Below, piece after piece: positions 10,720-19,974 of a DNA stretch of 64,000 nt. The first letter of the stretch is position 1; each line of letters starts with the position of its first letter. The notes below the pieces were generated by a model, which saw only the letters and a program-made list of their open reading frames with translations, had not been told where the DNA came from and ran no database searches. Position numbers and translations under genes: made by a program. Source of the stretch: Bedellia somnulentella (taxonomy: Eukaryota; Arthropoda; Insecta; Lepidoptera; Bedelliidae); NCBI GenBank assembly GCA_963576735.1, contig OY755178.1, positions 682,001-746,000 of the forward strand. Reading direction: 5' to 3'.

Positions 10720-11069
10720 CATACATATATATACTCACGGCTATCAATCCCTAGAAGGGGTAGTCAGAGCTAAGGAATCAGAAATTTTCATTTTTTCAGT
10801 TTTCTGCAACTCATTTTGTAAATTTTAAATGTATGTTCATTTTGTGTCGCAGTTAATAGAAATAAATGTATTTTCATTCATTCATTCATTCAAAATTCCT
10901 CAGCCACTTTTGGAAGTTGTGTGGGGAAAAGATGGTGAAATAAAGGTTGTTGGTGATGGGTCTCCAACCGCATCGCCCAAAAATCCCTCAAAAGCCCCAA
11001 AACCGTTAGTCGCCTCCTACGTACACCCACCGGAAGAAATGGGGTAGTGCTATTCTAAGCCGACACTAG
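10720..11069 (-). repeat. SINE-A split by a LINE tail
   Basis: Continuous SINE-A if 10787-10892 is removed. The inserted piece is flanked by AAATT on both sides. Confidence 0.85.
10787..10892 (+). mobile_element. 106-bp LINE 3' end with (ATTC)n tail
   Basis: Ends in AATAAATGTATTTTC and (ATTC)4. TSD AAATT lies at 10782-10786 and 10893-10897. It has no coding text, so it is an extremely 5'-truncated retroinsertion. Confidence 0.7.
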
Positions 11070-11097
11070 ATGTATATATGTGATTTATAATCTATAC

Positions 11098-12524
11098 TTA
11101 CTTACTTACTTACTTATACTCACGCCCATTGTTCCCATTGGGGTAGGCAGAGACTATCGATCGCCACTTTGTACGATCCAGGCAAATCACCTTTGCTTCT
11201 GTTACATTCATCATTCTTCTCATACATGCTCTTTTATTCTTCATACTTCGGACGCCGGCCTTTTTGAGCACACACTCTATTTGGTCCAGGTGTGTCCTCC
11301 GTGGTCGTCCTCTACTCACATTACCTTCCACGTTGGCTCTATAGATCTCTTTCACCAATTTACTGTCATTCATCCTCTCTATGTGCCCAAACCACCTTAA
11401 CATTCCTGTCTCTATCTTGCACACTACGTCATCTTTTACACCTAAACGTTCACGAATTACACTATTTCTCACTCTGTCGCACAACCTTACATTACATATA
11501 CTTCTGAGGGATCTCATTTCCACTGCATTCACTCTACTTTCATGCCTCTTTTGCCATGCCCAACATTCACTACCATACATCAGCGTAGGAACCAGTACAG
11601 CATTGTGAACTGCCATTCGCGCCTTTTCAGACAGGACCTGGCTCGACATTAGACTGTTTATGGCTCCATTTACCGCATTTCCCTTTTTTACTCTCCTTTC
11701 AATATCTTCCTCGCATTTTCCGTCCCTTGTAAACAAACTTCCCAGATATACAAACTCTTTCACTTGTTCCACTTTCTTGCCATCTATTGTAATCTCACAT
11801 TCTGTCATACTTTCCTCTCTCTGGAAAACCATTGTCTTGGTTTTGTCCACATTCACTCGCATGCCCTTTCTTTCAAAAGACTTACACGCAATATTCACCA
11901 TCTCTTGCAACTCATTTACCGTTGATGCAAGTAATACTTGATCGTCAGCGTATAAGAGGCATTTAATGATGAATCCTCCCATTCTCAGACCATAATCACT
12001 TTCGCGTAGTTCTTTCAAACAGTCATCCATGAACAGATTGAAAAGCCACGGAGAAGCTACACAACCCTGACGTACACCCCTAGAGATTTCAAACCAGTCC
12101 GTGTTTTCTCCGTTTATTCTTACACATGCACTGGAACCCTCATAGAGTGACTTCAATGCACGTATAAGTTGGCTCCCCAAACTTAGACAACACCTCCCAC
12201 AAATTCTTTCTTACTACCCTATCATACGCCTTCTCCAGATCAATGAAGGTGCAATACACTTTTTGATTCTTTGCTAAGAACTTTTCTGTGATGCACCTTA
12301 AGGAGAAGATTTGATCCATACATCCCATTCCCTTTCTAAACCCTGCTTGCACATCCCAGATTTTCTCATCAGTTTCTTTCATCACTCTTTCAATCAATAC
12401 CTTAGCATACAATTTACCGACAACACTAAGTAGGCTAATACCGCGGTAGTTTTTTGCTACCTGGCGTGACCCTTTCCCTTTATATAGGGGCACTATCACC
12501 GCTCTGCACCAATCATTTGGTACT
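11098..12524 (-). pseudogene. RTE-clade LINE, 5' truncated, reverse transcriptase ORF with one frameshift
   Basis: Two overlapping minus-strand frames form one reverse-transcriptase ORF. 12499-12140 gives PLYKGKG, NYRGISLLSVVGKLY, AGFRKGMGCMDQIF and FIDLEKAYDRV. 12180-11110 continues with the GVRQGCVASPWLFN block, the catalytic YADD (LLYADDQVLLA), and a C-terminal MLRWFGHIERM...SRGRPRRTHLDQI segment typical of RTE elements. The frames shift at a run of four G (plus-strand C at 12175-12178), where three would keep frame, so a one-base insertion is likely. The upstream endonuclease domain is missing. The ORF ends NGNNGREYK-stop within the (TAAG)n tail, so there is almost no 3' UTR. The 11-bp TSD ATAATCTATAC lies at 11087-11097 and 12525-12535. 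It was probably active recently and is now dead. It supplies the best view of the likely SINE-mobilising enzyme in this window. Confidence 0.9.
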
Positions 12525-12768
12525 ATAATCTATACATTATAATCTATACTACATCTATATATATATTTGAATAGTATTAATGTTTGCATGGAAAGATTTA
12601 TTACTCTATTACATTCCAAGTAGGCGTGGCTCTAAATACTATTGGTGGCTAAAACTTGGCACTTTGCCATACGTCAATCATCGAAGCGGACTCGACTGAA
12701 TGCCAAATATCTTGATTAAATATAATTTTATATTGAATTACCGTACATTGTTTGTTTCAGTATATTTA

Positions 12769-12820
12769 ACACGCCATTAGTTCCCATTGGCGTAGTCAGA
12801 AGCTATTAATCGCCACTTAA
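12769..12820 (-). mobile_element. RTE LINE 3' terminal fragment
   Basis: Only the last ~50 bp (plus text ACGCCATTAGTTCCCATTGG) remain, without a microsatellite tail. Confidence 0.55.
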
Positions 12821-12911
12821 GGCACTTTTATATCATCCTGAAAAACCTCTTTTAATTGTATATTCATATTCATTCATAAATGTAGTTGAAATTAACATTC
12901 ATATACAATTA

Positions 12912-12962
12912 ACTCAAACATAGACGTTCACGCCGTATATTCCCAAGGGATTGGCAGAGGTT
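12912..12962 (-). repeat. SINE-C 3' fragment
   Basis: The terminal ~50 bp, lying immediately before the tandem array. Confidence 0.65.
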
Positions 12963-13014
12963 TAATGTTTTTTTTTAGATAGAAAAAGATGTTATTAAAG
13001 GAAAGAAAAATTTC

Positions 13015-13087
13015 GACACTGGCGGGGTTCGAACCCGCGACCTTCGGGTATACGCCCCCGTCGCTCTGCCAACTGAGCTACAGTGTC
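13015..13087 (-). tRNA. tRNA-like gene, unit 1
   Basis: Folds with a 7-bp acceptor GACACTG/CAGTGTC, D stem GCTC/GAGC, and T arm GCGGG-TTCGAAC-CCCGC (one G-C framed pair of each stem fits). It has a perfect A box (TAGCTCAGTTGG) and B box (GGTTCGAACCC), and a TTTTT terminator a few bases downstream. The anticodon arm is abnormal: A-CGGG-GGCGTATA-CCCG-A, an eight-base loop lacking U33, so no anticodon can be assigned. Confidence 0.65.
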
Positions 13088-13334
13088 AGTTGGCATCCAG
13101 CGCGAAATTTCTCTATCCTTTGTTTCTTTTTTACACGTTCAAGTAGTGTTTGCGTTTCCTACCTCCGAATTTTAACTAATTCGGACGGCCACTTGTCTAC
13201 CTTTTCAGATAGAATGCAAATGTTGGAAACGCCTAACTATCACATAATTTAATGTTTTTTTTTTTGACATGAATTCCTCATGTGGGGATTATTACTCATA
13301 AATAAAAGATGTTATTAAAGGAAAGAAAAATTTC

Positions 13335-13405
13335 GACACTGGCGGGGTTCGAACCCGACCTTCGGGTATACGCCCCCGTCGCTCTGCCAACTGAGCTACA
13401 GTGTC
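13335..13405 (-). tRNA. tRNA-like gene, unit 2 (2-bp deletion)
   Basis: Lacks the GC pair of bases at the T-stem 5' side (plus text GAACCCGACC), shortening it to 71 nt and weakening the T stem. Confidence 0.55.
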
Positions 13406-13652
13406 AGTTAGCATCCAGCGCGAAATTTCTCTATCCTTTGTTTCTTTTTTACACGTTCAAGTAGTGTTTGCGTTTCCTACCTCCGAATTTTAACTAATTC
13501 GGACGGCCACTTGTCTACCTTTTCAGATAGAATGCAAATGTTGGAAACGCCTAACTATCACATAATTTAATGTTTTTTTTTTTGACATGAATTCCTCATG
13601 TGGGGATTATTACTCATAAATAAAAGATGTTATTAAAGGAAAGAAAAATTTC

Positions 13653-13723
13653 GACACTGGCGGGGTTCGAACCCGACCTTCGGGTATACGCCCCCGTCGC
13701 TCTGCCAACTGAGCTACAGTGTC
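13653..13723 (-). tRNA. tRNA-like gene, unit 3 (2-bp deletion)
   Basis: Shares the 71-nt deletion variant with unit 2, so units 2 and 3 are sister copies. Confidence 0.55.
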
Positions 13724-13969
13724 AGTTGGCATCCAGCGCGAAATTTCTCTATCCTTTGTTTCTTTTTTACACGTTCAAGTAGTGTTTGCATTTCCTACCT
13801 CCGAATTTTAACTAATTCGGACGGCCACTTGTCTACCTTTTCAGATAGAATGCAAATGTTGGAAACGCCTAACTATCACATAATTAAATGTTTTTTTTTT
13901 GCCATGAATTCCTCATGTGGGGATTATTACTCATAAATAAAAGATGTTATTAAAGGAAAGAAAAATTTC

Positions 13970-14042
13970 GACACTGGCGGGGTTCGAACCCGCGACCTTC
14001 GGGTATACGCCCCCGTCGCACTGCCAACTGAGCTACAGTGTC
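13970..14042 (-). tRNA. tRNA-like gene, unit 4
   Basis: 73 nt. One substitution (plus CGCACTGCC) breaks a D-stem pair. Confidence 0.6.
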
Positions 14043-14290
14043 AGTTGGCATCCAGCGCGAAATTTCTCTATCCTTTGTTTCTTTTTTACACGTTCAAGTA
14101 GTGTTTGCGTTTCCTACCTCCGAATTTTAACTAATTCGGACGGCCACTTGTCTACCTTTTCAGATAGAATGCAAATGTTGGAAACGCCTAACTATCACAT
14201 AATTTAATGTTTTTTTTTTTTGACATGAATTCCTCATGTGGGGATTATTACTCATAAATAAAAGATGTTATTAAAGGAAAGAAAAATTTC

Positions 14291-14363
14291 GACACTGGCG
14301 GGGTTCGAACCCGCGACCTTCGGGTATACGCCCCCGTCGCTCTGTCAACTGAGCTACAGTGTC
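14291..14363 (-). tRNA. tRNA-like gene, unit 5
   Basis: 73 nt, with a D-loop variant (plus CTGTCAACTG). Confidence 0.6.
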
Positions 14364-14610
14364 AGTTGGCATCCAGCGCGAAATTTCTCTATCCCTTGTT
14401 TCTTTTTTACACGTTCAAGTAGTGTTTGCGTTTCCTACCTCCGAATTTTAACTAATTCGGACGGCCACTTGTCTACCTTTTCAGATAGAATGCAAATGTT
14501 GGAAACGCCTAACTATCACATAATTTAATGTTTTTTTTTTTGACATGAATTCCTCATGTGGGGATTATTACTCATAAATAAAAGATGTTATTAAAGGAAA
14601 GAAAAATTTC

Positions 14611-14683
14611 GACACTGGCGGGGTTCGAACCCGCGACCTTCGGGTATACGCCCCCGTCGCTCTACCAACTGAGCTACAGTGTC
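14611..14683 (-). tRNA. tRNA-like gene, unit 6
   Basis: 73 nt, with the GGTAGAGC D-arm variant also seen in unit 10 and in the dispersed copy at 55313. Confidence 0.6.
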
Positions 14684-14930
14684 AGTTGGCATCCAGCGCG
14701 AAATTTCTCTATCCTTTGTTTCTTTTTTACACGTTCAAGTAGTGTTTGCATTTCCTACCTCCGAATTTTAACTAATTCGGACGGCCACTTGTCTACCTTT
14801 TCAGATAGAATGCAAATGTTGGAAACGCCTAACTATCACATAATTTAATGTTTTTTTTTTTGAAATGAATTCCTCATGTGGGGATTATTACTCATAAATA
14901 AAAGATGTTATTAAAGGAAAGAAAAATTTC

Positions 14931-15003
14931 GACACTGGCGGGGTTCGAACCCGCGACCTTCGGGTATACGCCCCCGTCGCTCTGCCAACTGAGCTACAGT
15001 GTC
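14931..15003 (-). tRNA. tRNA-like gene, unit 7
   Basis: 73 nt, matching the array consensus. Confidence 0.6.
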
Positions 15004-15250
15004 AGTTGGCATCCAGCGCGAAATTTCTCTATCCTTTGTTTCTTTTTTACACGTTCAAGTAGTGTTTGCGTTTCCTACCTCCGAATTTTAACTAATTCGG
15101 ACGGCCACTTGTCTACCTTTTCAGATAGAATGCAAATGTTGGAAACGCCTAACTATCACATAATTTAATGTTTTTTTTTTTGACATGAATTCCTCATGTG
15201 GGGATTATTACTCAAAAATAAAAGATGTTATTAAAGGAAAGAAAAATTTC

Positions 15251-15323
15251 GACACTGGCGGGGTTCGAACCCGCGACCTTCGGGTATACGCCCCCGTCGC
15301 TCTGCCAACTGAGCTACAGTGTC
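15251..15323 (-). tRNA. tRNA-like gene, unit 8
   Basis: 73 nt consensus. The unit upstream box reads ACTCAAAAATAAAAG, shared with units 9 and 11. Confidence 0.6.
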
Positions 15324-15570
15324 AGTTGGCATCCAGCGCGAAATTTCTCTATCCTTTGTTTCTTTTTTACACGTTCAATTAGTGTTTGCGTTTCCTACCT
15401 CCGAATTTTAACTAATTCGGACGGCCACTTGTCTACCTTTTCAGATAGAATGCAAATGTTGGAAACGCCTAACTATCACATAATTTAATGTTTTTTTTTT
15501 TGACATGAATTCCTCATGTGGGGATTATTACTCAAAAATAAAAGATGTTATTAAAGGAAAGAAAAATTTC

Positions 15571-15643
15571 GACACTGGCGGGGTTCGAACCCGCGACCTT
15601 CGGGTATACGCCCCCGTCGCTCTGCCAACTGAGCTACAGTGTC
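15571..15643 (-). tRNA. tRNA-like gene, unit 9
   Basis: 73 nt consensus, with the ACTCAAAAATAAAAG box. Confidence 0.6.
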
Positions 15644-15890
15644 AGTTGGCATCCAGCGCGAAATTTCTCTATCCATTGTTTCTTTTTTACACGTTCAAGT
15701 AGTGTTTGCGTTTCCTACCTCCGAATTTTAACTAATTCGGACGGCCACTTGTCTACCTTTTCAGATAGAATGCAAATGTTGGAAACGCCTAACTATCACA
15801 TAATTTAATGTTTTTTTTTTTGACATGAATTCCTCATGTGGGGATTATTACTCATAAATAAAAGATGTTATTAAAGGAAAGAAAAATTTC

Positions 15891-15963
15891 GACACTGGCG
15901 GGGTTCGAACCCGCGACCTTCGGGTATACGCCCCCGTCGCTCTACCAACTGAGCTACAGTGTC
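15891..15963 (-). tRNA. tRNA-like gene, unit 10
   Basis: 73 nt with the GGTAGAGC D-arm, as in unit 6. The last complete unit. Confidence 0.6.
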
Positions 15964-16176
15964 AGTTGGCATCCAGCGCGAAATTTCTCTATCCTTTGTT
16001 TCTTTTTTACACGTTCAAGTAGTGTTTGCGTTTCCTACCTCCAAATTTTAACTAATTCGGACGGCCACTTGTCTACCTTTTCAGATAGAATGCAAATGTT
16101 GGAAACGCCTAACTATCACATAATTTAATGTTTTTTTTTTTTGACATGAATTCCTCATGTGGGGATTATTACTCAA

Positions 16177-16278
16177 AAATAAAAGATGTTATTAAAGGAA
16201 AGAAAAATTTCGACACTGGCGGGGTTCGAACCCCGCCAGTGTCGAAATTTTTCTTTCCTTTAATAACATCTTTTATTT
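16177..16278. repeat. Perfect 102-bp palindrome at the array end
   Basis: The eleventh unit stops at the tRNA-like T loop and is followed by its own exact reverse complement. The symmetry centre lies between 16227 and 16228 in GGGGTTCGAACCCC, with 51-bp arms and no spacer. Outside the arms the sequences differ (16176 against 16279). Confidence 0.95.
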
Positions 16279-16360
16279 ATTGGCAGAAGTATTAATAAAA
16301 AAAAAATATTCAAATAAAAATAAAAAAAAACTATATACAGTTTCATGCCGTACAGTTTGG

Positions 16361-16600
16361 CGTGTAGTGCCGGCTTAGAATGTCGCTACACCTTTCTACC
16401 CACGGGTATCGTAAGAGGTGACTCAGGGTATTGGGGCTTTATATCGGATTTTTGGGGTTGGAGATCCATCACCAAAAACCTTTATTTTTACCATATTTTC
16501 CACACTCAACTTTCAAAAGTGGCTGAAGAATTTATAATTCCTTAGCTCTGGTTACCCCTTCTAGGGAAAAATAGCCGTGAGTATATGTATGTATGTATGT
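16361..16600 (+). repeat. SINE-A, CCCACGGGTATCG subtype
   Basis: Nearly full length; the GGGCGATGCGG box has lost a few bases (TTTTTGGGGTTGGAG). Confidence 0.8.
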
Positions 16601-16661
16601 CAGTATCATGTGTTTTTACAGAAGTAAGAGGTTGGAGGCCCCTTTTAAGTGATAAATTCTT

Positions 16662-17234
16662 TTGAACATTACGTGACATTGTCACCTAGTATTCATAGTA
16701 CCTATGTTTTGCTTGGACAGTGTACTCACGTGATAGGGGGCAGGCCTATCGCCGTTTTGTACGAATACTCTGTCACATGACAAAGTATGCTGTCTAGTGT
16801 AGTAGTAAGTGTAACTATTTAGCTGTGTTGTGTCGGCTTAGAATAGCACTACCCCATTTCTTCCGGTGGGTGTACGTAAGAGGCGACTAACGGACTTGGG
16901 GCTTTTTAAGGGTTTTTGGGCGATGCGGTTGGAGACCCATCACCAACATCCTTTTTACTACCATCTTTTCCCCACTCAACTTCCAAAAGTGGCTGAGGGA
17001 TTTATTATTTCTCAGCTCTGGCTACCCCTTTTAGGGATTTATAGCCGTGAGTGTATGTATGTATGTATGACAAAGTCCAATTTAGCCATGTGTGTTTCCT
17101 GAAGAGGATTTTCTGCACCGTTAATAACCATGATAAATTAACCGCACATATGACTTTACAAAAGACACGACCCGAAATTTGAACCCTCATTGTCTGCACG
17201 ATAAGCAGTATTGTACCCACTGAGCTATCATGGT
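16662..17234 (-). repeat. SINE-C, split by a SINE-A
   Basis: The two parts 16662-16776 and 17077-17234 join exactly into a SINE-C with its tRNA-like head at 17234-17165 (minus strand, near GAGCTATCATGG on plus). The 3' terminal module is missing. Confidence 0.85.
16787..17066 (+). repeat. SINE-A inserted into SINE-C
   Basis: 280-bp insertion with the perfect 10-bp TSD ATGACAAAGT at 16777-16786 and 17067-17076. It carries ~35 bp of extra 5' sequence (from TGCTGTCTAGTGTAG) before the usual TGTGTTGTGTCGGC start. Confidence 0.95.
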
Positions 17235-17596
17235 TTTCTTTTTTCACGGTATTCACATTGGCTCTATATATTTATCATTACTTTATTGTTTTATACATTA
17301 CTGTCTCCCACCTACTCTATATTTTCCTGCCTCATTTATTTACTTTATTTTATTTGGGAGATTATAAATTTACTAAACAATAAAGTAACCAATGCAATGC
17401 CAATAAAAAATCTCCACCTGTAACAATTTAACTAAAAACAGCAACCTACAGACTAAAATCAAATATAAATAACAGAACAAAAAAAATAGAAATAAAGAAC
17501 AATATTGGTATATATTTGGGTATGACACCCAAATGTTTCTTTATATGTGATGTCTGCTGCGTAGTGTTGGCTTTGAATATAACCATCCCATAATTC

Positions 17597-18691
17597 ATGT
17601 ACGGCTTAATAATGATAATAATAATAAAGACGCTTTGGACAGACGAGTCCGCACGACTCTCATCGAATGTATCATCCGAGATCGTCGGTTATGAGATATC
17701 CCGCGGAAGTGTGGTGGTCGAGGCTTCCTTGAGTGTCAAAACCATGCACAACCGCGAGGTATACAACCTCAGAAACTATTTTTTGACGATGACGGATGAT
17801 AGTATTCGGGGAGAGGTGGTCGCTAATGATAAAGGACTGACCCCCTTATCGTTGGCCTCACAGGATTGGCGAACCCCGGCGGTACTTAGCACCTCTGATC
17901 GGGAGTCCGTATGGAAAGAGAAGATGCACGGGAGGTTTTACAAGGTACTTCACGAATCTTTCGTGGACCGTAAAACCTCCCTGCATTGGCTGCGTTTCGG
18001 GGACCTCTTTGGGGAAACCGAAGGTTTTGTCTGTGCAATACAAGACCAGGTTATCACGACGCGGAACTATCGGAAATACATCTTAAAGGACGGTACCACA
18101 GACGTTTGTCGAGCATGTGGCCGTCCCGGAGAGTCACTTAGGCATGTTATTTCCGGTTGTTCGGCTCTTGCTAACACTGAGTACTTGCAAAGACACAAAC
18201 AAGCAGCCAAAATCCTACATCAGGAGCTCGCTCTGAAATACGGACTCTTGCAACAGAGGCTGCCGTATTACAAGTATCTGCCGGTGCCAATCCTAGAAAA
18301 CGACCGTGCCAAAATCTATTGGGATCGATCCGTTATCACGGACAGGACTATTCTAGCAAATAAACCTGACATCGTGGTATGGGATCGGTCGCAGTTGAGG
18401 GTATTTCTAGTGGATGTCACTATCCCTCATGACGAGGGTCTCGTGAAAGCCGAAACCGAGAAGCGTCGGAAGTATCTCGATCTGGCTCACGAGATCACCG
18501 ACCTGTGGGGTGTGACTTCGACAGAAATAATCCCAATTGTTTTGTCCGCGAACGGGTTAATTCCAACCAGCCTCGCGACCAACTTGAGGCGGTTGGATTT
18601 CTGTGGCGTGTCGGTTCCAGCAGAAATGCAGAAAGCGGTGCTGTTCGATACGGCTCGGATCGTCCATCGGTTCTTGAACCTGAGTCCCTGA
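17597..18691 (+). CDS. C-terminal part of an R2/R4-type LINE protein (zinc knuckle and restriction-like endonuclease)
   Basis: This 364-residue frame holds no reverse-transcriptase catalytic motif, only the region after it. Residues 171-188 form a CX2CX8HX4C zinc knuckle (C171, C174, H183, C188). A restriction-like endonuclease follows: KPDIVVWD (256-263), LVDVTIPHDE (271-280) and TEKRRKYLDL (287-296), the PD...D...K pattern of R2/R4/NeSL elements. The true start is lost by 5' truncation, and the annotated ATG at 17597 lies in flanking text, so the first ~11 residues are not element protein. The frame is uninterrupted, suggesting a young insertion. It is unlikely to be active without the polymerase domain. 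Confidence 0.85.
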   Translation: MYGLIMIIIIKTLWTDESARLSSNVSSEIVGYEISRGSVVVEASLSVKTMHNREVYNLRNYFLTMTDDSIRGEVVANDKGLTPLSLASQDWRTPAVLSTSDRESVWKEKMHGRFYKVLHESFVDRKTSLHWLRFGDLFGETEGFVCAIQDQVITTRNYRKYILKDGTTDVCRACGRPGESLRHVISGCSALANTEYLQRHKQAAKILHQELALKYGLLQQRLPYYKYLPVPILENDRAKIYWDRSVITDRTILANKPDIVVWDRSQLRVFLVDVTIPHDEGLVKAETEKRRKYLDLAHEITDLWGVTSTEIIPIVLSANGLIPTSLATNLRRLDFCGVSVPAEMQKAVLFDTARIVHRFLNLSP

Positions 18692-18812
18692 CCCCGACTG
18701 ACTGTTCTTTTGTCGGGGAGTACCGCCTCTCCCATTTAAAATTTATATTTTCTTTTTCGGCCATTGGGAGAGGCGAGGAACTAAAATATGCCCAGAATAA
18801 TAATAACAATAA
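17606..18812 (+). mobile_element. R4/Dong-like LINE, 5' truncated, in TAA repeats
   Basis: The element coding text sits between TAA-type repeats (17606-17628 and 18795-18812). Dong/R4-clade elements are known to target TAA repeats. The ORF is open to its natural stop, followed by a ~110-bp 3' UTR. Confidence 0.75.
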
Positions 18813-19490
18813 ATAGATAGATAGATAGATAAAATCTTTATTCATGTTATCATAACAGTCACATAGGTACATACATTACAAGAAATATAAAAACAGGGTA
18901 AACATTTTCTAAAAAAAAAAACAATAAAATAGTAACAAACAAAGTAGATATGTGCAAGGTATGTGTGCTATGGTAACACAAACTAGGCCATAACTCAGCG
19001 TTTGTAAATGCTGTATAGCAAAAACACTGATTTTCAGGTATAACCTAAAACACAAACTTTTAACAAAAAATAGTAATTGAGCATCTGCCATTGACGTGAA
19101 TAATATTTACAAATATAAAACTTACGGTTAAAATAATCCTAAACAGAACAAAAATACAATTAAAAATCCGGCTACAATTAAAACATACAGTATAATAGAG
19201 ACATTTAAAAAAAATCAGATTAAAATTAAAACATACAATATAATTAATAAATATAAACAAATTTGAAAAAGAAGTTCACTAATTTATACCCTCTTTCACT
19301 GAAAGTTGACAACTGATTGTGCAAAGCATTTCGGTATGTTTAACTTTAGTATTTGAAGTAAATGGGACTTCAGTAGTTTTTTAAATTTAAATTTACTGGT
19401 AGATTCTCTAATGGGTGGAGGGATATTGTTCCAACACTTTGTAGCGTGAACAATAAATCAATTATTTCAGGCAACAAGGCCCATATAATA
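18813..19490 (-). mobile_element. LINE 3' end (minus strand)
   Basis: Begins on plus with a (GATA)n run at 18813-18830 and AAAATCTTTATTC, which reversed gives an AATAAA-type signal plus a tetranucleotide tail. The distal part (AACACTTTGTAGCGTGAAC, plus text) resembles the LINE C-terminal coding region at 26500. No long frame remains. Confidence 0.5.
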
Positions 19491-19495
19491 TAAGT

Positions 19496-19703
19496 AAAAC
19501 TTAGCCTAGGTTAGTATTTAACAAAGTAGAAGGCAGAGGCTTTGACTTCTGATGCGCAGCCCTGAAGCGCCGGAACAATATTCCCTCATTTAAGGACTAT
19601 CCGACACAAAAATATTTTTTCAATTTGATTCGGTAGTTCCTGAGATCCTAGCGTTCAAACAAACAAACAAACAAACTCTTCAGCTTTATAATATTAGTAT
19701 AGA
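19496..19703 (-). mobile_element. Helitron 5' terminal region (minus strand)
   Basis: Reversed, it starts TCTATACTAATATTATAAAG followed by (TTTG)n and ACCGAATCAAATTG, the usual start of a common lepidopteran Helitron type, similar to 36443. Confidence 0.55.
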
Positions 19704-19710
19704 TTTATAT

Positions 19711-19842
19711 TCATACATATATTCACGGCTATAAATCCCAGAAAAGGGCAGCCAGAGCTTCAGCGTTAAAAATCCTTGGCAAATTTTGGAAGTTCAGTTG
19801 GGAAAGAATGGTAAAAAAGGTTGTTGATGAGAGGTGTTGCTC
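19711..19842 (-). repeat. SINE-A 3' half, diverged
   Basis: Tail-proximal half only, with a TATTCACGGC variant. Confidence 0.65.
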
Positions 19843-19974
19843 TTAAGCAAATTAAAAAGAGATGTTTTTAACATAATTTTAACTGTAATTACAAATATTG
19901 TTTTTTTTATTGATGATACTTGTGACTATTCTTGCCCTTATTTACAATTAAGTTATATGTAATACCCAATATAC

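Larger units (their letters stand above)
12984..16278. repeat. Tandem array of ~320-bp tRNA-like units
   Basis: Ten almost identical units, plus a truncated eleventh, repeat at spacings of 320, 318, 317, 321 and then five times 320 bp. Each unit has an AAAAGATGTTATTAAAGG box, a minus-strand tRNA-like gene, a conserved ~190-bp body with GGACGGCCACTTGTC, a poly(T) run, and GAATTCCTCATGTGGGGATT. Units differ by only a few substitutions, indicating recent unequal exchange or gene conversion. The open frames across the units are antisense translations of the tRNA-like text, not proteins. A dispersed relative lies at 55096-55430. Confidence 0.95.

Noticed and set aside
11292..11941. Several plus-strand ORFs over the RTE LINE
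   Set aside because: They are shadow frames on the opposite strand of the reverse transcriptase.
13015..13087. A functional decoding tRNA with an assigned anticodon
   Set aside because: The anticodon loop has eight bases and no U33, so any anticodon assignment would be a guess.
12989..16128. Series of 87-residue plus-strand ORFs (MLLKERKISTLAGFEPATFG...)
   Set aside because: They read antisense through the tRNA-like genes of the array. This kind of LAGFEPAT peptide is a common artefact of tRNA-like DNA.
12984..16278. Regular repeats suggesting a CRISPR array
   Set aside because: The units are ~320 bp, nearly identical throughout, with no unique spacers, and the context is a eukaryotic genome.
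18487..18872. Minus-strand ORFs over the R4-like LINE
   Set aside because: They overlap the better-supported plus-strand endonuclease frame and have no motif of their own.
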